64,000 nt of DNA from Mycolicibacterium komossense (GTDB lineage Bacteria; Actinomycetota; Actinomycetes; Mycobacteriales; Mycobacteriaceae): assembly GCF_025822605.1 (NCBI RefSeq), contig NZ_JACKTY010000032.1, positions 62,001 through 126,000 of the forward strand, in the 5' to 3' direction. A model generated the notes under the pieces. It worked only from the letters and a program-made list of their open reading frames with translations. It did not search any database and was not told the DNA's origin. This document shows, piece by piece, positions 1-8,625 of this stretch. The translations under genes were made by a program, and so were the position numbers. The first letter of the stretch is position 1. Each line of letters begins with the position of its first letter.

Positions 1-122
1 ACACTGCCGGGCTGACCACTCTGGCCGCGGACGCTTTCGGTAGCGGCCCGACAGCTCCGATGTTGCCCGGTAGCTGGGGCGCTGCGCCGGCCGGGGAGGG
101 GGAAACACCTGAGCGTCCCTAG
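1..122 (+). CDS. C-terminal end of a PPE-family protein (ESX-3 linked), partial
   Basis: The frame with codons starting at position 3 is open from the window edge to TAG at 120-122. It ends in a Gly/Pro/Ala-rich tail containing the stretch PMLPGSWG, which fits the C-terminus of the PPE protein normally encoded just before esxG in ESX-3 loci (PPE4 in M. tuberculosis). The assignment rests on context and low-complexity composition, because only about 39 residues are visible. It lies 43 nt upstream of esxG on the same strand, the usual ESX-3 order PE-PPE-esxG-esxH. Most of the gene lies outside the window. Confidence 0.65.
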   Translation, partial: TAGLTTLAADAFGSGPTAPMLPGSWGAAPAGEGETPERP

Positions 123-165
123 CACCGAAAATCACTGAAGCCAACAATGATTGGAGAACAATAGG

Positions 166-459
166 ATGAGTCTTCTCGACGCACACATTCCGCAGATCAT
201 CGCCTCGGAGGCGGCGTTCGGTACCAAGGCGGCCCTCATGCGCAGCACCATCGGGCAAGCCGAGCAGGCCGCGATGTCGGCGCAGGGATTCCACGTCGGC
301 GAATCGTCTGCCGCCTTCCAGTCCGCGCACGCCCGCTTCGTGGATATCGCGGCACGGGTCAACATGTTGCTCGACGTCGCCCAGGCCAATCTCGGTGACG
401 CCGGCGCCACCTACGTCGCCCAGGACGCGGCAGCGGCCAGCACCTACGGCAGTCACTGA
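166..459 (+). CDS. esxG: ESX-3 secreted WXG100-family protein EsxG
   Basis: This 97-residue protein starts MSLLDAHIPQ and has the length and sequence pattern of EsxG, the larger partner of the EsxG-EsxH heterodimer secreted by ESX-3 and needed for iron and zinc acquisition. EsxG lacks a classical W-x-G turn, as here. The helical hairpin is evident from the AEQAAMSAQ and FVDIAARVNMLLDVAQ stretches. The ATG at 166 is chosen over an in-frame TTG at 151 because a GGAGAA-type ribosome site precedes it and the product then matches the family length exactly. esxH follows after 24 nt, so the two are co-transcribed. Regulation by iron or zinc repressors would act upstream, outside this window. Confidence 0.96.
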   Translation: MSLLDAHIPQIIASEAAFGTKAALMRSTIGQAEQAAMSAQGFHVGESSAAFQSAHARFVDIAARVNMLLDVAQANLGDAGATYVAQDAAAASTYGSH

Positions 460-483
460 ACGAGCTGAAAGGAACGAATCACC

Positions 484-771
484 ATGTCGCAGATCATGTA
501 CAACTACCCGGCGATGCTCGGCCATGCGGGTGAGATGTCCGGCTTCGCCGGTGTGTTGCAGGCCGTCGGTGCGGATATCGCCAGCGAACAGGCCGCGCTG
601 TCCAACGCGTGGGCCGGCGATACCTCGATCACCTACCAGGCCTGGCAGGCGCAGTGGAACCAGGCGATGGAGGATCTGGTCCGCGCCTATCGCGCCATGG
701 CCGGTACGCACGAGACGAACACCATGTCGATGCTCGCGCGGGATCAGGCCCAAGGCGCCAAGTGGGGCTAG
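484..771 (+). CDS. esxH: ESX-3 secreted WXG100-family protein EsxH
   Basis: The 95-residue product is a typical EsxH (TB10.4). It begins MSQIMYNYPAMLGHAGEM, has the WAG turn (NAWAGDTS, about residues 43-45) between two helices, and ends in ARDQAQGAKWG. EsxH pairs 1:1 with EsxG, and the pair leaves through the ESX-3 membrane channel. EspG3, encoded next, is the cytosolic chaperone of the PE-PPE partners of this system. The start ATG follows a GAAAGGAACG ribosome site. The gene lies 24 nt after esxG and 12 nt before espG3. Confidence 0.96.
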   Translation: MSQIMYNYPAMLGHAGEMSGFAGVLQAVGADIASEQAALSNAWAGDTSITYQAWQAQWNQAMEDLVRAYRAMAGTHETNTMSMLARDQAQGAKWG

Positions 772-783
772 TCCGGTACTGCC

Positions 784-1644
784 GTGGCTAACGCCGTCGA
801 GCTGACGGTCGACGCGGCGTGGTACATCGCGGATGCGGTGGGGGCCGGCTCTTTTCCCTGGGTGCTGGCCATCACCCCGCCCTACCAAGAGGTCTCCGAA
901 CGGGCGGCGTTCACCGCCAGACAGATCGGTGAACTGGCCCAACTCGGGGTCGTCGCCGCCGACACCGGGCGGATCGACGCCGAGGTCGCCGGGTGGATCA
1001 AGGCGGTGTGTTATCCGGACCGCTGGCTCGAATTGCGTTATGTCAAAGTCAGTTCCGGCTCCGCCCCGGACGACGCATCGATGCTGCGCGGTTTCGTGGC
1101 CCGCCGTGGTGTGCGGACTGTCGTCGCGATGCGCAGTGCGCAGCTGGTCACCTTCACGGCGATGGACATCGATGATTCGTCCGCACTGGTGCCCGTTCTG
1201 GCGGCCGGACTCTCGGCGCGGGCACCCGCCCGCTTCGCCGAGTTCGCGATGCCCGCCAAAGTTGGCGCGCGGGCGGACGAACAACTGCGCGGAGGAGCCG
1301 ATCTCGCCGGGGTGCTCGACTACCTCGGCATCCCCAGCTCCGCCAGGCCCGTGGTGGAATCGGTCTTCTCCGGTCCACGTACGTACGTGGAAGTCGTTGC
1401 CGGCCAGCGCCACGCTGGCACCTCCACCACCACTGAGGTCGGTATCGCCGTCGTCGACACCGTCGAAGGCCGAGTGCTCGTCAGCCCGGCCCGAGCGTTC
1501 GACGGCGAATGGGTGTCGACCTTCGCGCCTGGAACACCCTTCGCGATCGCCCTGGCCCTCGACAATCTGACCGCGACTCTGCCTGAGGGGCAATGGTTTC
1601 CGGCCGCCCAACTCTCCCGTGACTTCACCACCCGCAGTAACTGA
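784..1644 (+). CDS. espG3: ESX-3 secretion-associated chaperone EspG3
   Basis: This is a 286-residue cytosolic protein starting at GTG 784, only 12 nt after the esxH stop. Sequence pattern, length and position between esxH and eccD3 match EspG3, which binds the tip of system-specific PPE proteins and keeps PE-PPE dimers soluble before export. There are no signal peptide or membrane segments, as expected. The alternating beta/helix character (for example YVEVVAGQRHAG and TEVGIAVVDTVEGRVLV) fits the EspG fold. It is part of the ESX-3 operon and is followed by eccD3 after 29 nt. I see no missing segment. Confidence 0.93.
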   Translation: MANAVELTVDAAWYIADAVGAGSFPWVLAITPPYQEVSERAAFTARQIGELAQLGVVAADTGRIDAEVAGWIKAVCYPDRWLELRYVKVSSGSAPDDASMLRGFVARRGVRTVVAMRSAQLVTFTAMDIDDSSALVPVLAAGLSARAPARFAEFAMPAKVGARADEQLRGGADLAGVLDYLGIPSSARPVVESVFSGPRTYVEVVAGQRHAGTSTTTEVGIAVVDTVEGRVLVSPARAFDGEWVSTFAPGTPFAIALALDNLTATLPEGQWFPAAQLSRDFTTRSN

Positions 1645-1673
1645 GCTCAAGAACGAAAGAGAAGAACCGAACT

Positions 1674-3119
1674 ATGACAGAACCCACGGGGTCATCGGGG
1701 ACGACTGTGCTGCTGCCGATCGTGCGGGTGGCGATAGTCGCCGACAGCCGGATGACGGAAGTCGCGCTGCCCGCCGAACTACCGCTGCGCGAGATCCTGC
1801 CCGCGGTGCGCCGCCTGCTGCAGACCGGCGACGACGACTCCGCCGACTGGGATGACCGGAGCACCGGCGGCGCGCAGCGGCTGAGCCTCGCCCCGATCGG
1901 TGGAGCGCCGTTCAGCCTTGACGCCAGTTTGGACACTGTCGGAGTCGTCGACGGGGATCTGCTTGCACTGCAGGCAGTGCCGGTGGGACCGGCAGCCCCG
2001 GGCATCGTCGAGGACATCGCCGACGCTGCGGTCATCTTCTCCGAGTCACGCACGAAACCGTGGGGCACCCGACACATCCAGGCGATCGCCCGCACCGGCG
2101 TGGTGGCGCTCGTCGCGGCTGTGACGGGCCTGGCGGCCGCGCACAGTGTGGTCACCGGCGCGGCGGCTGGTCTTTACGTCGTCAGCGCGCTGGCCGCGGC
2201 CACGGTCGTGGCGGCGCTGCTGTTGCGGGCCAGGGCGTTACGTCCCGCCGGCGAAGTGTCGATCGTCGCGCTGGCGCCGATCGCCGCCGCATTCGTGCTC
2301 GCGATCCCCGGTGGCGTCGGGGCCGCGCAGGTGCTGCTCGCCGCCGCCGGGGTCACCGCCTGGTCGCTGATCTGCCTGATCCTGGGCCGGGACGGCTTCG
2401 AACACGAGCTGTCCTTCTTCACCGCTGCCACAGTGGTCGGTGCGGGTGTCCTGCTGGCCGCAGCCGCAGCGTCGGTCTGGCAGCTGCCGCTGGTGACCCT
2501 GGGTTGCGGCCTGGTCGTGCTGTCACTGCTGGTCACCATCCAGGCTGCGCAACTCTCGGCACTGTGGGCCCGTTTTCCTCTCCCCGTCATTCCCGCGCCG
2601 GGTGACCCGGCCCCGTCGGCACCGTCGTTGCAGGTCCTCGAGGATCTACCGAGGCGCGTGCGAGTCAGCAACGCCCATCAGACAGGTTTCATCGCCGGCT
2701 CGGTGCTGCTGGCGGTCCTCGGCTCGCTCCTCGTTGCCGGCCGTCCGGAGGCGCCCGGTGGATGGGGCTGGTACCTGGTCATCGCCATCTCGGCAGCTGC
2801 CGTGCTGCGCGCCCGCGTTTGGGACACCGCCGCGTGCAAGGCGTGGCTGCTAGCCGAGCCGTATCTCGTCGCGCTCGCTCTGGTGGTCGTCTTCGCCACC
2901 CAACACCGCTACGTGGTGGCATCGGTGACCCTGGCCGTGCTGGCCATCTTGGTGCTGGCCTGGGTCGTCGTCGCGACCAACCCGCGGCTGGCGTCGCCGG
3001 AGAGCTACTCGCTACCGATGCGCAGGCTGGTGGGTTTCATCTCCTCGGCTGTCGACGCCTCGCTGATCCCGGTGATGGCCTATCTCGTCGGGATCTTCAC
3101 CTGGGTGATCAATCGATGA
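1674..3119 (+). CDS. eccD3: ESX-3 membrane channel component EccD3
   Basis: The 481-residue protein has a cytosolic ubiquitin-like domain at about residues 10-95 (it includes LPIVRVAIVADSRMTEVALP), then a long membrane region from about residue 130 with roughly 11 hydrophobic helices to the C-terminus. This is the EccD layout: in the ESX core complex EccD forms a dimer barrel that contributes most of the transmembrane helices. The start is the ATG at 1674 after an AAGAGAAG ribosome site. Its stop overlaps the mycP3 start (ATGA at 3116-3119), showing translational coupling. Confidence 0.94.
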   Translation: MTEPTGSSGTTVLLPIVRVAIVADSRMTEVALPAELPLREILPAVRRLLQTGDDDSADWDDRSTGGAQRLSLAPIGGAPFSLDASLDTVGVVDGDLLALQAVPVGPAAPGIVEDIADAAVIFSESRTKPWGTRHIQAIARTGVVALVAAVTGLAAAHSVVTGAAAGLYVVSALAAATVVAALLLRARALRPAGEVSIVALAPIAAAFVLAIPGGVGAAQVLLAAAGVTAWSLICLILGRDGFEHELSFFTAATVVGAGVLLAAAAASVWQLPLVTLGCGLVVLSLLVTIQAAQLSALWARFPLPVIPAPGDPAPSAPSLQVLEDLPRRVRVSNAHQTGFIAGSVLLAVLGSLLVAGRPEAPGGWGWYLVIAISAAAVLRARVWDTAACKAWLLAEPYLVALALVVVFATQHRYVVASVTLAVLAILVLAWVVVATNPRLASPESYSLPMRRLVGFISSAVDASLIPVMAYLVGIFTWVINR

Positions 3120-4501
3120 AACCCGTCGTACGGGTGGCGGCAGCCGGTCTCACGGTGATGCTGCTGGCCAGCCCGTCTGCGTGGGCCATCAGCCCACCGG
3201 TCGTAGAGGAGTCGGCGGCGCCGCCGTCGGGCAGTACCGGGCCCGCAGTGCCGATGACGCAGCGGACCGAATGTGTCACGACAGGCGTATTACCCGGCAC
3301 CCTCGACATGCCCGGGGCTGGCGCGGCACCAGCGCAGACCATGCTGAATCTGTCTGATGCATGGCGCTTTTCACGCGGTGAGGGGCAGACGGTCGCCGTG
3401 ATCGACACCGGGGTGCGCCGCGGTCCGCGGCTGCCGAACGTCGAACCCGGCGGCGACTATGTGGCCAACACCGACGGACTCACCGACTGCGACGGCCACG
3501 GGACGCTGATCGCCGGCATCATTGCGGGGCAGCCTGGTGACGATGCGTTCTCCGGGGTGGCGCCCGGCGCGCGGGTGCTCGCGATCCGGCAGACCTCATC
3601 GGCCTTCGCGCCCCGCACTCCGACCGAGGATCCCGCACTGGCCCGGGCCGCCATCGACACCGCCTCACTGGCCCGGGCTGTCGTGCACGCCGCCGATCAG
3701 GGTGCCAGTGTCATCAACATCTCGACCGTGACGTGCCTGCCTGCCGACAACACCGTCGACCAGGCGGCGCTCGGCGCAGCGCTGCGTTACGCGGCGGTGG
3801 ACAAGGACGTGGTGATCGTCGCGGCCGCGGGCAATGCCGCCCCGTCGGGGCTGTCCGGTGGCGCCGCCTGTGAATCCAATCCGCTCAACGGATCCGGCAG
3901 CCCCGGGGATCCGCGTGACTGGGCTGGGGTCACGTCGGTCTCGTCGCCGTCATGGTGGCAGCCCTATGTGCTGTCGGTTGGCTCGACGAGTTCAACCGGT
4001 CAGCCGTCGGCATTCACGATGGCCGGACCGTGGCTGGGGATCGCGGCGCCCGGTGAGAACGTCGTCTCCCTGAGCAACGGCGACGGCGGGGGACTGGCCA
4101 ACGGTATGCCCGGTGGCCGTGGCGAGCTGACCAGCCTCAGCGGGACCAGTTACGCGGCGGCCTATGTCTCCGGAGCGGCCGCGCTGGTCCGCAGCCGGTT
4201 CCCGGACCTCACCGCGGCACAGGTGATCGACCGCCTCACCGCGACCGCACATCGCGGCGCACAGGCCCCGTCGAACGTCATCGGGGCGGGCAGCGTCGAT
4301 CCGGTGGCGGCGCTGACCTGGCAACTGCCCGACGTCGGCCCCACCGGCCCCGTGCCGGCTAAACACATTGCCGCGCCGGCACTACCGGCTGCAGAGAACC
4401 ACACCTCGCGCACCGTCGCGTTCGCCGGAGCGGCGGCCCTGCTGCTGGTTGTCGGTGCCACCGCGTTCGCCGCGCACCGTCGAAAGGAACAGGATCAGTG
4501 A
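3116..4501 (+). CDS. mycP3: ESX-3 mycosin, subtilisin-like serine protease MycP3
   Basis: This 461-residue S8-family protease starts at ATG 3116, overlapping the eccD3 stop. A signal peptide occupies about residues 1-24 (hydrophobic core AAAGLTVMLLASPSAWA). The catalytic triad is visible: Asp97 in VIDTGVRRG, His128 in DGHGTLIAG and Ser345 in LSGTSYAAA. A C-terminal membrane anchor (about residues 430-452) and a short basic tail HRRKEQ follow. Mycosins cap the periplasmic side of ESX complexes and are required for their stability. The reading frame is also open upstream of 3116, but that stretch lies inside eccD3 and lacks the signal sequence. The stop overlaps the eccE3 start (GTGA at 4498-4501). 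Confidence 0.94.
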   Translation: MKPVVRVAAAGLTVMLLASPSAWAISPPVVEESAAPPSGSTGPAVPMTQRTECVTTGVLPGTLDMPGAGAAPAQTMLNLSDAWRFSRGEGQTVAVIDTGVRRGPRLPNVEPGGDYVANTDGLTDCDGHGTLIAGIIAGQPGDDAFSGVAPGARVLAIRQTSSAFAPRTPTEDPALARAAIDTASLARAVVHAADQGASVINISTVTCLPADNTVDQAALGAALRYAAVDKDVVIVAAAGNAAPSGLSGGAACESNPLNGSGSPGDPRDWAGVTSVSSPSWWQPYVLSVGSTSSTGQPSAFTMAGPWLGIAAPGENVVSLSNGDGGGLANGMPGGRGELTSLSGTSYAAAYVSGAAALVRSRFPDLTAAQVIDRLTATAHRGAQAPSNVIGAGSVDPVAALTWQLPDVGPTGPVPAKHIAAPALPAAENHTSRTVAFAGAAALLLVVGATAFAAHRRKEQDQ

Positions 4502-5454
4502 GTCGAGGGCGGATCGTCCTGCCAGGATCGGGCCGAATCACACTGGTGCTGTTAGCCGTTGTGCCGGCGGCCATGGCCTACCCGTGGCGGGCCACCAACG
4601 AGCGCTGGATCCTGGGGATCGCTATCGGCGTGGTGGTCGTGCTACTCAGCTGGTGGCGTGGTCTGCCCGTGACGAGCATCGCGCGCCGGCGGCTGAGTCT
4701 GCTGGCCGGGCGGGCCGGCCGCGAACCGGGCGCACACACACTGGTCGACCGCTCGGCAGCCGATGCACGGACGACCGCGGTACTGCGGGTGTTGCATGAC
4801 CGGGACGGCGAGCTGCCGTTGCCGCTGATCGCGGAATACCTCGATCGCTATGGCATCCGCTGTGAGACCGTGCGCGTCACCAGCCGGGATACCCCCGTCG
4901 GGCGGAGCACCTGGATCGGACTGACCGTCTCCGCGGCCGCGAATCTGGCTGCGCTGCAAGCACGGTCGGCCGACATCCCGCTACGGGAAACCGCCGAGAT
5001 CGCCGCCCGTAGGCTGGCCGATCACCTCCGTGAATTGGGTTGGGCCATCAGCACCACCGATGTCGACATCCCCGATCTGCTCGGGCCGCAGGTCACCGAG
5101 CGGTGGCGAGGTGTGCAGGACGGCGCCCACGGCTACATCGCCGCCTACGCTGCGCCGGCACAGCCGGACACCCTGGCGCAACTGTGGTCCGACCCGGTTT
5201 CCGAAGTGTGGACTGTGCTGCAGTTCAGCGGTTCCGGCGATGAGGTACTGGTTTCGGTGGCCTGTGCTGTGCGCTCGGACGACCTTCCCGCCGCGCCGCC
5301 GGTACCGGGCCTGATTGCTCAACATGGCGCGCACCGCACGGCGCTGGCAGCACTGCATCCACTATCCACCGGTTACGTTGTCGCGCCGACAGTTTCGTGG
5401 CAGTCGGTGGCTGGACTGAGATGGCCGGCTAGCCGGATTCCGGTCAGAACATGA
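4498..5454 (+). CDS. eccE3: ESX-3 membrane component EccE3
   Basis: The 318-residue protein has two adjacent N-terminal membrane helices (about residues 8-28 and 33-52) followed by a soluble domain, the EccE arrangement. EccE sits at the periphery of the ESX core complex. It starts with GTG overlapping the mycP3 stop by 4 nt, so eccD3, mycP3 and eccE3 are translationally chained. It is the last gene of the ESX-3 operon. The 3' end overlaps the convergent hydrolase gene by 11 bp, leaving no room for a separate terminator. Confidence 0.92.
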   Translation: MSRGRIVLPGSGRITLVLLAVVPAAMAYPWRATNERWILGIAIGVVVVLLSWWRGLPVTSIARRRLSLLAGRAGREPGAHTLVDRSAADARTTAVLRVLHDRDGELPLPLIAEYLDRYGIRCETVRVTSRDTPVGRSTWIGLTVSAAANLAALQARSADIPLRETAEIAARRLADHLRELGWAISTTDVDIPDLLGPQVTERWRGVQDGAHGYIAAYAAPAQPDTLAQLWSDPVSEVWTVLQFSGSGDEVLVSVACAVRSDDLPAAPPVPGLIAQHGAHRTALAALHPLSTGYVVAPTVSWQSVAGLRWPASRIPVRT

Positions 5455-6631
5455 ACGTCCGCAGGAACCTGGTCATCCGGCGCAGGTATTCCGGCTGGCT
5501 CACATGCAGGACGTGATTGCCGGGAAACCAGTGCAAAGCACAGCGGTCCCAGTGCTCCCAGAGGGCTTCGGCCTGCTGCGGTGGGGCCAACCGGTCACCG
5601 AGTCCGGTGATGATGAGCCGCCGATCCTTCGGCACGCGCGGCGCGTAATTCAGCGGTGAGTGGTACGACGAGGCCGCAGCCGACTCAACCTTGCTGACCC
5701 CGCCTGCCTTGCGCCCCAATGTCACCAGCTTGTTCGCCGGGAACCAGTCGTCGAAGGCCGATTCAGGCGTCACCAGCGGAACATTGGGGATGACGGCGGC
5801 CAGCCGGTCGTCGGCAGAGGCGATCAGCGACGAGGTGTACCCGCCCAGGGACATACCGGTCAGGGCAATTCGCCCGACACCGGTGTACTCCAGATAATCC
5901 AATACCGATCGGAAATCATGCACGGCCTGCGCCATGGATTCGGCGAACCCCGCCATGCCGTTGGCGAAACAGCCGTAACCGCTGAACGGCGAATACTTCT
6001 CCGCGCGACGACCGTGGAACGGCAGCGTGTACAGGACGATGTCGTAGCCCGAGCGGAAGAACCAAGGCAGCGAGAAGAACAGCCCGTTGAACATGTAGGC
6101 GGAGCCGAGGAAGCCGTGGATCACGCACAGTGTGGGCCGCGGCCCGTCCTCGTCGTGGCGCCAATGCTGGGCGTGCACAACGTTGTTGCGTTCGAGGCGC
6201 TGCCACCGGAGCCGCATCGCGGGATTGACCGGTTCGAAGCTGCTGGTGAAGCGGAGGTGTTCGACGTGGCCGTGGGCCATCCAGTTGGCCAGCGGGTTGG
6301 CGGCCCGCGCCGAGACCGCGGGGGCCACGGTCGGGGCCGGAAACGACGCCGTGCTGTCCTGGCGGGCTGCGAGATCGGCGTAGAACGCCAGGTTGTCGCG
6401 TTCGGCCTTGAGCTCGCTGCGGCGCAGGGTGGCGGCGATTACCGGGGGCAACATCGCAACTCCCACCAGGGACGCCACTGCGGTGCGCAGGCCGATATCG
6501 GCCACCACTGACGCGTCGACGATGGCGCGCTGTCCTGCGGTCAGCTCGGAGCGGGACGGCAGACCGCGGGAATCGGCGTCGCCGCCGGGGATATCGGGAA
6601 CGAGGGCAGGTGCATCGACAGGTGCGGCCAC
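5444..6631 (-). CDS. alpha/beta-hydrolase family protein (Rv0293c-like)
   Basis: The 395-residue product has an alpha/beta-hydrolase core in its C-terminal two thirds: oxyanion-hole motif IHGFLGS near residue 171, nucleophile elbow GMSLGG (Ser261), probable acid Asp346 in GLGDRLAP and His373 in PGNHVLH. The N-terminal 60-70 residues include a hydrophobic stretch that may associate with the membrane. From memory, M. tuberculosis has a conserved gene in the same place, convergent with eccE3 (Rv0293c), so this is likely its orthologue. The substrate is unknown. The next minus-strand gene upstream (GT39) ends 27 nt before this start, so the two may share a transcript. Confidence 0.85.
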   Translation of the reverse strand: MAAPVDAPALVPDIPGGDADSRGLPSRSELTAGQRAIVDASVVADIGLRTAVASLVGVAMLPPVIAATLRRSELKAERDNLAFYADLAARQDSTASFPAPTVAPAVSARAANPLANWMAHGHVEHLRFTSSFEPVNPAMRLRWQRLERNNVVHAQHWRHDEDGPRPTLCVIHGFLGSAYMFNGLFFSLPWFFRSGYDIVLYTLPFHGRRAEKYSPFSGYGCFANGMAGFAESMAQAVHDFRSVLDYLEYTGVGRIALTGMSLGGYTSSLIASADDRLAAVIPNVPLVTPESAFDDWFPANKLVTLGRKAGGVSKVESAAASSYHSPLNYAPRVPKDRRLIITGLGDRLAPPQQAEALWEHWDRCALHWFPGNHVLHVSQPEYLRRMTRFLRTFMF

Positions 6632-6658
6632 GATCGCGATGCTAGCCGCCGGCCGAAC

Positions 6659-8584
6659 TCAGACGAGGTGATACACCTTGGTGCCGCCGATGTTGGCGAC
6701 CGGATAGTGCGCGACCACCCACTCTGCGATCGCCCGCCCGTACGGTGCCATCGCGTGGCCGCGCCCGCTGTCGACGAAGTAGGTGATCTGGCCGGCGCGA
6801 ACATCGTCGATGAACTGGTCCAGCGTCGGCACCGGGTCGTCGCTCCAGCCGCCGATAGCCATCACCGCCGTACCCGAGGTGACTTCCAGGGCCGATGCCG
6901 ACTGTGACCCGATCACCGCAGCTGACCAGCGAGTGCTGGTGCCCCGCAACGCCTCGCCGAGGGCGATGTTCGTCTGCAGATCCCCCAGCCGAAGGACCGG
7001 CGATCCGAAGCGATTCCCGACGGTCGGCCACATCGTGCCGGTGTGCACGGCGCTCGGGATCGCGCCGTCGTGCGGGGTTGCCGCGGTCGCGATCGCGAAT
7101 GCCGCGGTGCCACCGAAGCCGGCCAGCAGACCCGCGATGGCGGCCACGGGCAGCAGACGCGGCCACCGGGGCGACGCGGCGACCACCGCGGCGATCCCGG
7201 CGGCGGCCACGACTCCGATGCCCCACCGCAGCGATATCGATCCGAGATCCGCGCGGTGGAGCATCAGCACACCCCAGGCGGCACTGATGGCGATCATCGC
7301 GGCCATCGCCGCCCGGCCGTCCCAGTTGGTGCGCCGCCGCCACGCCCACACGCCGCCGAGACCGATCAGAGCGCCGACCGCCGGCGTCATCGCCACCGTG
7401 TAGTACGGGTGGACCATGCCGTCCATGTAGCTGAACACCACGCCGCACAACACAAGCCAGCCGCCCCAGGTGACCAGTGCCGCTTTCTCGTCGCGGCTCA
7501 GCAGGTGACGTACGCCCAGGTAGACGCCGAAACACAAGGCGAACAGGGCCACTGGGAGCAGCCACGAGATCTCGTTGCCCATTTCGGCGACGAAGAGCCG
7601 ATGCAGGCCCGATTGGCTGCCGGAGGCGCTGTGGTGTGCGGGTGCGACCGGTGGTGCCACCTCGCTGGCCGGGGTCGGGGTCTGGGGTGGGACAGCGGTC
7701 CCGTGCCGTTTGCCGCCGATGAGGCGGTTGACACCGTTGTAGCCCAGGGCCAGGTTCAGCACACTGTTGTCGCCGGAATTGCTGATGTAGGGCCGGGCGT
7801 CCGTCGGCCACAGCTGCACCGTCAACACCCACCACCCGGCGGCGACGATCAGCGTTAGGCCCGCGAAAACCAAGTGAGTCAACCGTTTCCACCACAGCGT
7901 CGGCGCAAACAGCAGGTAGGCACAGGCAAACGCCGGCAGCACCAGCAGGCCCTCGAGCATCTTGGTGAGGAAGGCGAACCCCAGCGCCACGCCGACCAGA
8001 GCAAGCCAGCGCCACGATGCCGTCTGCACCGCGCGCGCCACGCAGTAGGCGCCGATGGTGATCAGCAGCACCATCAGGGCGTCCGGATTGTTGTAGCGAA
8101 AGATCAGCACCGATACCGGCGTCAGCGCGCACGCCGCGCCGGCCAGCAGGCCCGCGGCCGGACCGAGCTGCGGATCGGCCACCACCCGCCGGACCGCGGC
8201 GTAGAGGACGCCGACGGTCGCGACGCCGATCAATGCCTGCGGGGCCAGGACCGACCACGAGTTCATCCCGAACAGCCGTACGGACAGCCCGCTCACCCAC
8301 GTCGCCGCGGGTGGCTTGTCGACGGTGACGAAGTTGTTCGGGTCCAGGGAACCGAAGAACCACGCCGACCAGCTCTGTGCGCCGGACTGCGAAGCGGCAG
8401 CGTAGAAAGCGTTGCCGTACCCGTTGGTCGACAAGGCCCACAGATAGAGAAGCGCGGTGACAGCCAGCAGGGCGGCGAGCGCAAACCGCGGCCAGTGTGG
8501 TGCGGTGGGGTCGATGGGCTGCTCGGCGGAGGCAGCCGGCCGCGCTGCGGGGCTGTCGGCGATGGCAGTCACGGGCATCACCAT
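6659..8584 (-). CDS. polytopic glycosyltransferase, ArnT/PMT-like (GT39 type)
   Basis: A membrane protein of about 641 residues with a dozen or so hydrophobic helices and a C-terminal extracytoplasmic domain. The first outer loop has the motif VDKPP (in NNFVTVDKPPAATW), typical of the actinobacterial mannosyltransferase/YkcB-like branch that uses polyprenyl-phosphate sugars. Likely role: transfer of a lipid-linked sugar to an envelope glycan or protein; donor and acceptor cannot be read from sequence. The open frame extends to 8617; I prefer a start at 8584 or 8578 (MVMPVTAIADS), just before the cytosolic leader. The amidohydrolase lies 41 nt upstream on the same strand. Confidence 0.82.
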   Translation of the reverse strand: MVMPVTAIADSPAARPAASAEQPIDPTAPHWPRFALAALLAVTALLYLWALSTNGYGNAFYAAASQSGAQSWSAWFFGSLDPNNFVTVDKPPAATWVSGLSVRLFGMNSWSVLAPQALIGVATVGVLYAAVRRVVADPQLGPAAGLLAGAACALTPVSVLIFRYNNPDALMVLLITIGAYCVARAVQTASWRWLALVGVALGFAFLTKMLEGLLVLPAFACAYLLFAPTLWWKRLTHLVFAGLTLIVAAGWWVLTVQLWPTDARPYISNSGDNSVLNLALGYNGVNRLIGGKRHGTAVPPQTPTPASEVAPPVAPAHHSASGSQSGLHRLFVAEMGNEISWLLPVALFALCFGVYLGVRHLLSRDEKAALVTWGGWLVLCGVVFSYMDGMVHPYYTVAMTPAVGALIGLGGVWAWRRRTNWDGRAAMAAMIAISAAWGVLMLHRADLGSISLRWGIGVVAAAGIAAVVAASPRWPRLLPVAAIAGLLAGFGGTAAFAIATAATPHDGAIPSAVHTGTMWPTVGNRFGSPVLRLGDLQTNIALGEALRGTSTRWSAAVIGSQSASALEVTSGTAVMAIGGWSDDPVPTLDQFIDDVRAGQITYFVDSGRGHAMAPYGRAIAEWVVAHYPVANIGGTKVYHLV

Positions 8585-8625
8585 GTACGACGCGCCTGAC
8601 GCGCGGCCTGCCCGCAAGCTGCGAA

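Noticed and set aside
2762..3115. Extended mycP3 frame inside eccD3
   Set aside because: The ATG at 3116 gives a proper signal peptide and the ATGA overlap usual for this operon.
5660..6511. 283-residue plus-strand frame opposite the alpha/beta hydrolase
   Set aside because: Antisense shadow of a well-supported gene in GC-rich DNA; composition is Arg/Gly-rich without motifs.
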